Under the pieces are notes generated by a model. It saw nothing but the letters and a program-made list of their open reading frames with translations. It had not been told where the DNA came from and ran no database searches. Positions 61,434-64,000 of a stretch of 64,000 bases of DNA are shown piece after piece; the stretch's first letter is position 1; every line of letters starts with the position of its first letter. A program made the translations under genes and the position numbers. Source of the stretch: Ophiodon elongatus (taxonomy: Eukaryota; Chordata; Actinopteri; Perciformes; Hexagrammidae); assembly GCA_016806645.1 (NCBI GenBank), contig JACSYO010000912.1:1026001-1090000 (forward strand), given 5' to 3'.

Positions 61434-61451
61434 GAACGAACGGATCAAACT

Positions 61452-61871
61452 ATGGACCCAGGCCTCAACCCATTTTACAGGTCCCGCCTGGCTTTGGGTG
61501 GGCCCCGTAGCCTCACTGAGTTGGTGGCCCGAACCTCCGGCCCGCGCCGGTGGCCGGTTATAGCTTCCGCCGCCGGGCCGCGGCAGTGGCCGGTCCTAGC
61601 CTCAGCTGCTGACTCCAACCCGCAGCAAAACCCGGTCCTCACTGCTGTTTCCAAGCCGCTGTCAACCCCGGTCCCCGCTGCTAGCTACGTGCACTCCAGA
61701 CGCCGGCGGAGCGGTCAACTCCAGCTCCACGTGCCCTGTCGGCGGTCCGACCGACTCCGGCTCCACGTGCCCTCTCGGCGGTCTGAACAACTCCAGACGC
61801 CGGTTCCCCGCCTCCTGACTCCTGTTCGTTCCCCGTCGGTGGACCCGGCCGACTCTGGATTTCCGCTCTAA
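61452..61871 (+). CDS. GC-rich ORF just downstream of the LTR (gag-leader-like, function unknown)
   Basis: A 139-residue frame starts with ATG 18 bp after the LTR end and begins MDPGLNPFYRSRLALGG. It is rich in Arg, Pro, Ser and Ala, and has no zinc knuckle, protease or membrane segment. Residues about 85-120 are a 12-residue tandem repeat (units RRSGQLQLHVPC, RRSDRLRLHVPS, RRSEQLQTPVP; DNA period 36 bp, 61704-61800). The frame ends VDPADSGFPL. A DPADS motif usually stands at the start of fish gypsy-type Gag, suggesting rearrangement or that this ORF precedes a lost gag. The ORF is strikingly GC- and CpG-rich relative to its surroundings. The internal domains of the element are missing, so it is a truncated copy. 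Confidence 0.4.
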   Translation: MDPGLNPFYRSRLALGGPRSLTELVARTSGPRRWPVIASAAGPRQWPVLASAADSNPQQNPVLTAVSKPLSTPVPAASYVHSRRRRSGQLQLHVPCRRSDRLRLHVPSRRSEQLQTPVPRLLTPVRSPSVDPADSGFPL

Positions 61872-62563
61872 GGAGCCCCTGCATCGCTCTAATGTTGTGT
61901 ATTTTTGCACCCTTAACTGAGCTGTCAAGTTGAATGAGTTTTTCCAACTTGGCAGTGCATGGATGTAAGGTGTCATTCTTGATTGCATGGAAGTGTGGGA
62001 TTTTTCATGTTACTTTACCCAGTGGGCTTATATGAAGTGCAGGCATACACTATATTGTAGAGTAGGGCAGGGAGGACAAAGAGCAGAGTAGGTCAGACTT
62101 GTGGTTTCTAAACTGTGTATTAAGGAACATCGCCAGAGCTTTCATCAGTTTATGAAGTGTAAAGACCACAGAACACTATAAAGTCAGATCTACCTTGCCT
62201 ACCAAGACATTTAAACATACTGAAGTAAACTCTAAACTCTAGTGCATAAGCAAAATGTGTTATTTTCTTATTCTGCTTTGTCTTACTGTCTTAAAGCTGC
62301 TTTAAGCTGCTGTACCTTATTTATAAGACATATCCCATATTAATTAAGAAAAAAAGATAATTAAGAAATTCACAGCTTATTTATTGCAAAACATGGGTGA
62401 TTTTTTTTTGCAAAGGATTCAATATTTGTTTGCACATAATGGATGATATTTTTGGTAAAGAATATATCTGTAGCAGGTTTCACAAAGCTAGACAGTGACT
62501 AAGGTTCAGTTTGAACTAAAAGTCAGTCTTCTGTCTTCAGTCTTCTAAGTGTATCTCTCTAGT
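61872..62563. other. No gene recognised
   Basis: Base composition drops back to AT-rich immediately after the GC-rich ORF. No protease, reverse transcriptase or integrase motif follows, and no second LTR is seen. Confidence 0.5.
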
Positions 62564-62690
62564 CAACCTGGTCTCACTCCCCTTGGACTGTGGCACTTGG
62601 TGTCTTAATACCACAAGGTACCCTTTTGTGTCTGGATGAGATGCACTGGGCTTTCAACTAACTCCAACGTAAACCCATCCGGAACACTGG
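62564..62690 (-). mobile_element. Dispersed repeat family B, copy 3, with right terminus
   Basis: Read on the minus strand, the shared block GGGTTTACGTTGGAGTTAGT (62683-62664) runs into TGAAAGCCCAGTGCATCTCA, then AAGGGTACCTTGTGGTATTA, and ends AAGGGGAGTGAGACCAGGTT plus G (to 62564). The plus-strand terminus CAACCTGGTCTCACTCCC is an imperfect match to the left terminus CAACATGTTCTCTTCCC of the 51122 copy, i.e. the element ends are inverted repeats. Confidence 0.6.
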
Positions 62691-63253
62691 CTTCAATAGG
62701 GTCAGCTTGAAATGCAATGACAGACAACTGACGACAACAAAACGCAAATGCTATTTCAGTTTATTACAACTAAGTTAAAAATTAGTTTTCATATTGTAGT
62801 TACTGTAGTTATTTTGCTGTCATAGTACGACTTGTAAAAACTGAGTGAAAACCTTTTGCCATGTTTCTTTTTCTTTCACAACAATTGGGCTACCTTTTGT
62901 CAGTCCTGTCTAGCAACACTGGTTTCAATGCGAACTCCAGCCGATGGTTCAACTTTGACTGATTTTGGAAATTGGTGTTTGGAAATAGAAAATCATTATT
63001 CATGTTTCATCACTATATTTAATACACACAACTAAACAACAAACTTGAGTTTGCTCACAGTTCTACACAGCTCCACAGTGTATAGCTTGTGATCACTCTG
63101 ATCAATATTTATCTTTTACCCTGTAATGGCCGTAATTTACTTTACTTTATTTAGTGAACCTGTCTAAATTGCATTGGACTAATCAGTCAGTGCAAATAGA
63201 AACATATTTTAGTGGTGCTGGAGATAAGTCTATTGTTACACCATTGCGATAGG
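62691..63253. other. No gene recognised
   Basis: AT-rich sequence between two transposon ends. Nothing was identified. Confidence 0.5.
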
Positions 63254-63480
63254 CAGCGATTTTCAACCAGTGTGCCGTGAGAGATCGCCAGGTGTGCCGT
63301 GGGAAAATGTCCAATTTCACTTAAATCGGTCCAAAAAAATATTATTAGTTGCCGCAAATAATTTGCCATTGTTGAGCGTCTGAGCCTGCAATTTATTTCT
63401 CTGGGGTCGACGGACGCACTGGCGCGTCCACGCATTGTTTACTCGCTGTTTAAATTAATTGCTCCACGATAATACGGCAC
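63254..63480 (+). mobile_element. hAT (Charlie-like) transposon end
   Basis: Starts CAGCGATTTTCAACCAGTGT (63254 on), close to the common hAT terminus CAGNGGTTCTCAACC, and continues GCCGTGAGAGATCGCCAGGT then GTGCCGTGGGAAAATGTCC. The doubled GTGTGCCGTG phrase is characteristic of vertebrate hAT-Charlie-type ends. The segment to about 63480 contains CpG-rich DNA (GTCGACGGACGCACTGGCGC). No transposase ORF or opposite terminus was found. The inner boundary is a guess. Confidence 0.5.
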
Positions 63481-64000
63481 AGAGATATGGTTAAGATGTC
63501 TACGGAAGCGTATGCTCTCCACCTCCGTGTCCTAATTTTCATGAGATCATACATGACTCACAGCGAGCCAGGAGCTTGGACGTGTCGTGTGATTCGTGGG
63601 TGTCGAGCTCCGCCTCTCACCGTCATTTGTGGATTCATGTGTCTGTCAACATTTATGTATGAAACTAACCAATGGACACTCAGTAAATCCCTAAGGACCT
63701 ACCCACCACCTTACCTACAGAAACACTGCAGTTTACATTCAGTCTGCACCGAGAGCTCAGAGAGAAGAGAGGAAGTGCGAAGAGAAAGTTTAGAGTTAGC
63801 GACGTACTTTCAGCGATAGTTAATATTTTGTTTGAAAACAAAAACGGTTGTAATGTTCATGTTTCATTTGCACACATCATATGAAGCTTGATCTGTAGTA
63901 TGAAGTAATTACTCAGTCCCATTTGATCTCAGTCCCTCTAACAGCTGGTGGAAGTAGAGGGACAGACATCACTTCTACTCAAAAAACGATATTACAAAAT
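63481..64000. other. No gene recognised
   Basis: A 110-codon forward frame (63487-63819) lies in a balanced-composition region next to the hAT end. It has no recognisable motif and no splice evidence, so it is not called as a gene. It might belong to the same transposon. Confidence 0.4.

Noticed and set aside
1..64000. CRISPR array, prophage, operon or other bacterial-type system
   Set aside because: The base composition, microsatellites and vertebrate retroelements show this is fish nuclear DNA; no regularly spaced direct repeats with unique spacers are seen.

Overview
The window looks like non-coding nuclear DNA of a ray-finned (teleost) fish. It is moderately AT-rich and CpG-poor, and full of (GT/CA)n and (CT)n microsatellites. 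Its mobile-element debris is characteristic of fish: a Rex3-type RTE LINE 3' end, L2-clade LINE 3' ends, a tRNA-derived SINE with an L2-like tail, a second non-LTR reverse-transcriptase remnant, hAT and possible Tc1-like DNA-transposon pieces, an LTR element, and several dispersed families familiar from percomorph-type genomes. I found no intact host gene, rRNA, tRNA, CRISPR array or bacterial-style operon. Most of the 64 kb is probably intergenic or intronic.

Layout. 1-10 kb: a possible minus-strand exon (1524-1733), a 5'-truncated Rex3-type insertion with target-site duplications (2018-2440), pyrimidine-rich tracts, an L2 LINE 3' end (5600-6202) and, 80 bp further on, a minus-strand SINE (6285-6597) whose tail resembles the L2 tail. 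10-14 kb: a long (GT)n array, a short inverted-repeat element with telomere-like CCTAA runs (11741-12010), and a dead LINE reverse transcriptase (12870-13615, minus) bracketed by two oppositely oriented copies of one dispersed repeat (12468-12790 and 13700-13920). 14-33 kb: mostly featureless sequence with microsatellites, a small L2 relic (22696-22870), a fish dispersed repeat (23150-23765) and a MITE-like element (28939-29236). 33-51 kb: dispersed repeats, hAT pieces (37010-37380; 50315-50800 minus) and a possible Tc1 remnant (43183-43360). 51-64 kb: two copies of a TIR-type repeat (51115-51565; 62564-62690 minus), a TATA-box promoter-like segment (54290-54416), an LTR with a GC-rich downstream ORF (61098-61871) and a hAT-like end (63254-63480).

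No genes here work together as a system. The elements are independent, mostly truncated insertions of different ages. The most informative findings are those where boundaries can be read directly: the Rex3 target-site duplication, the LTR terminal inverted repeats, shared repeat families with opposite ends preserved in different copies, and the SINE/LINE tail similarity. I found no convincing evidence of a new biological system.
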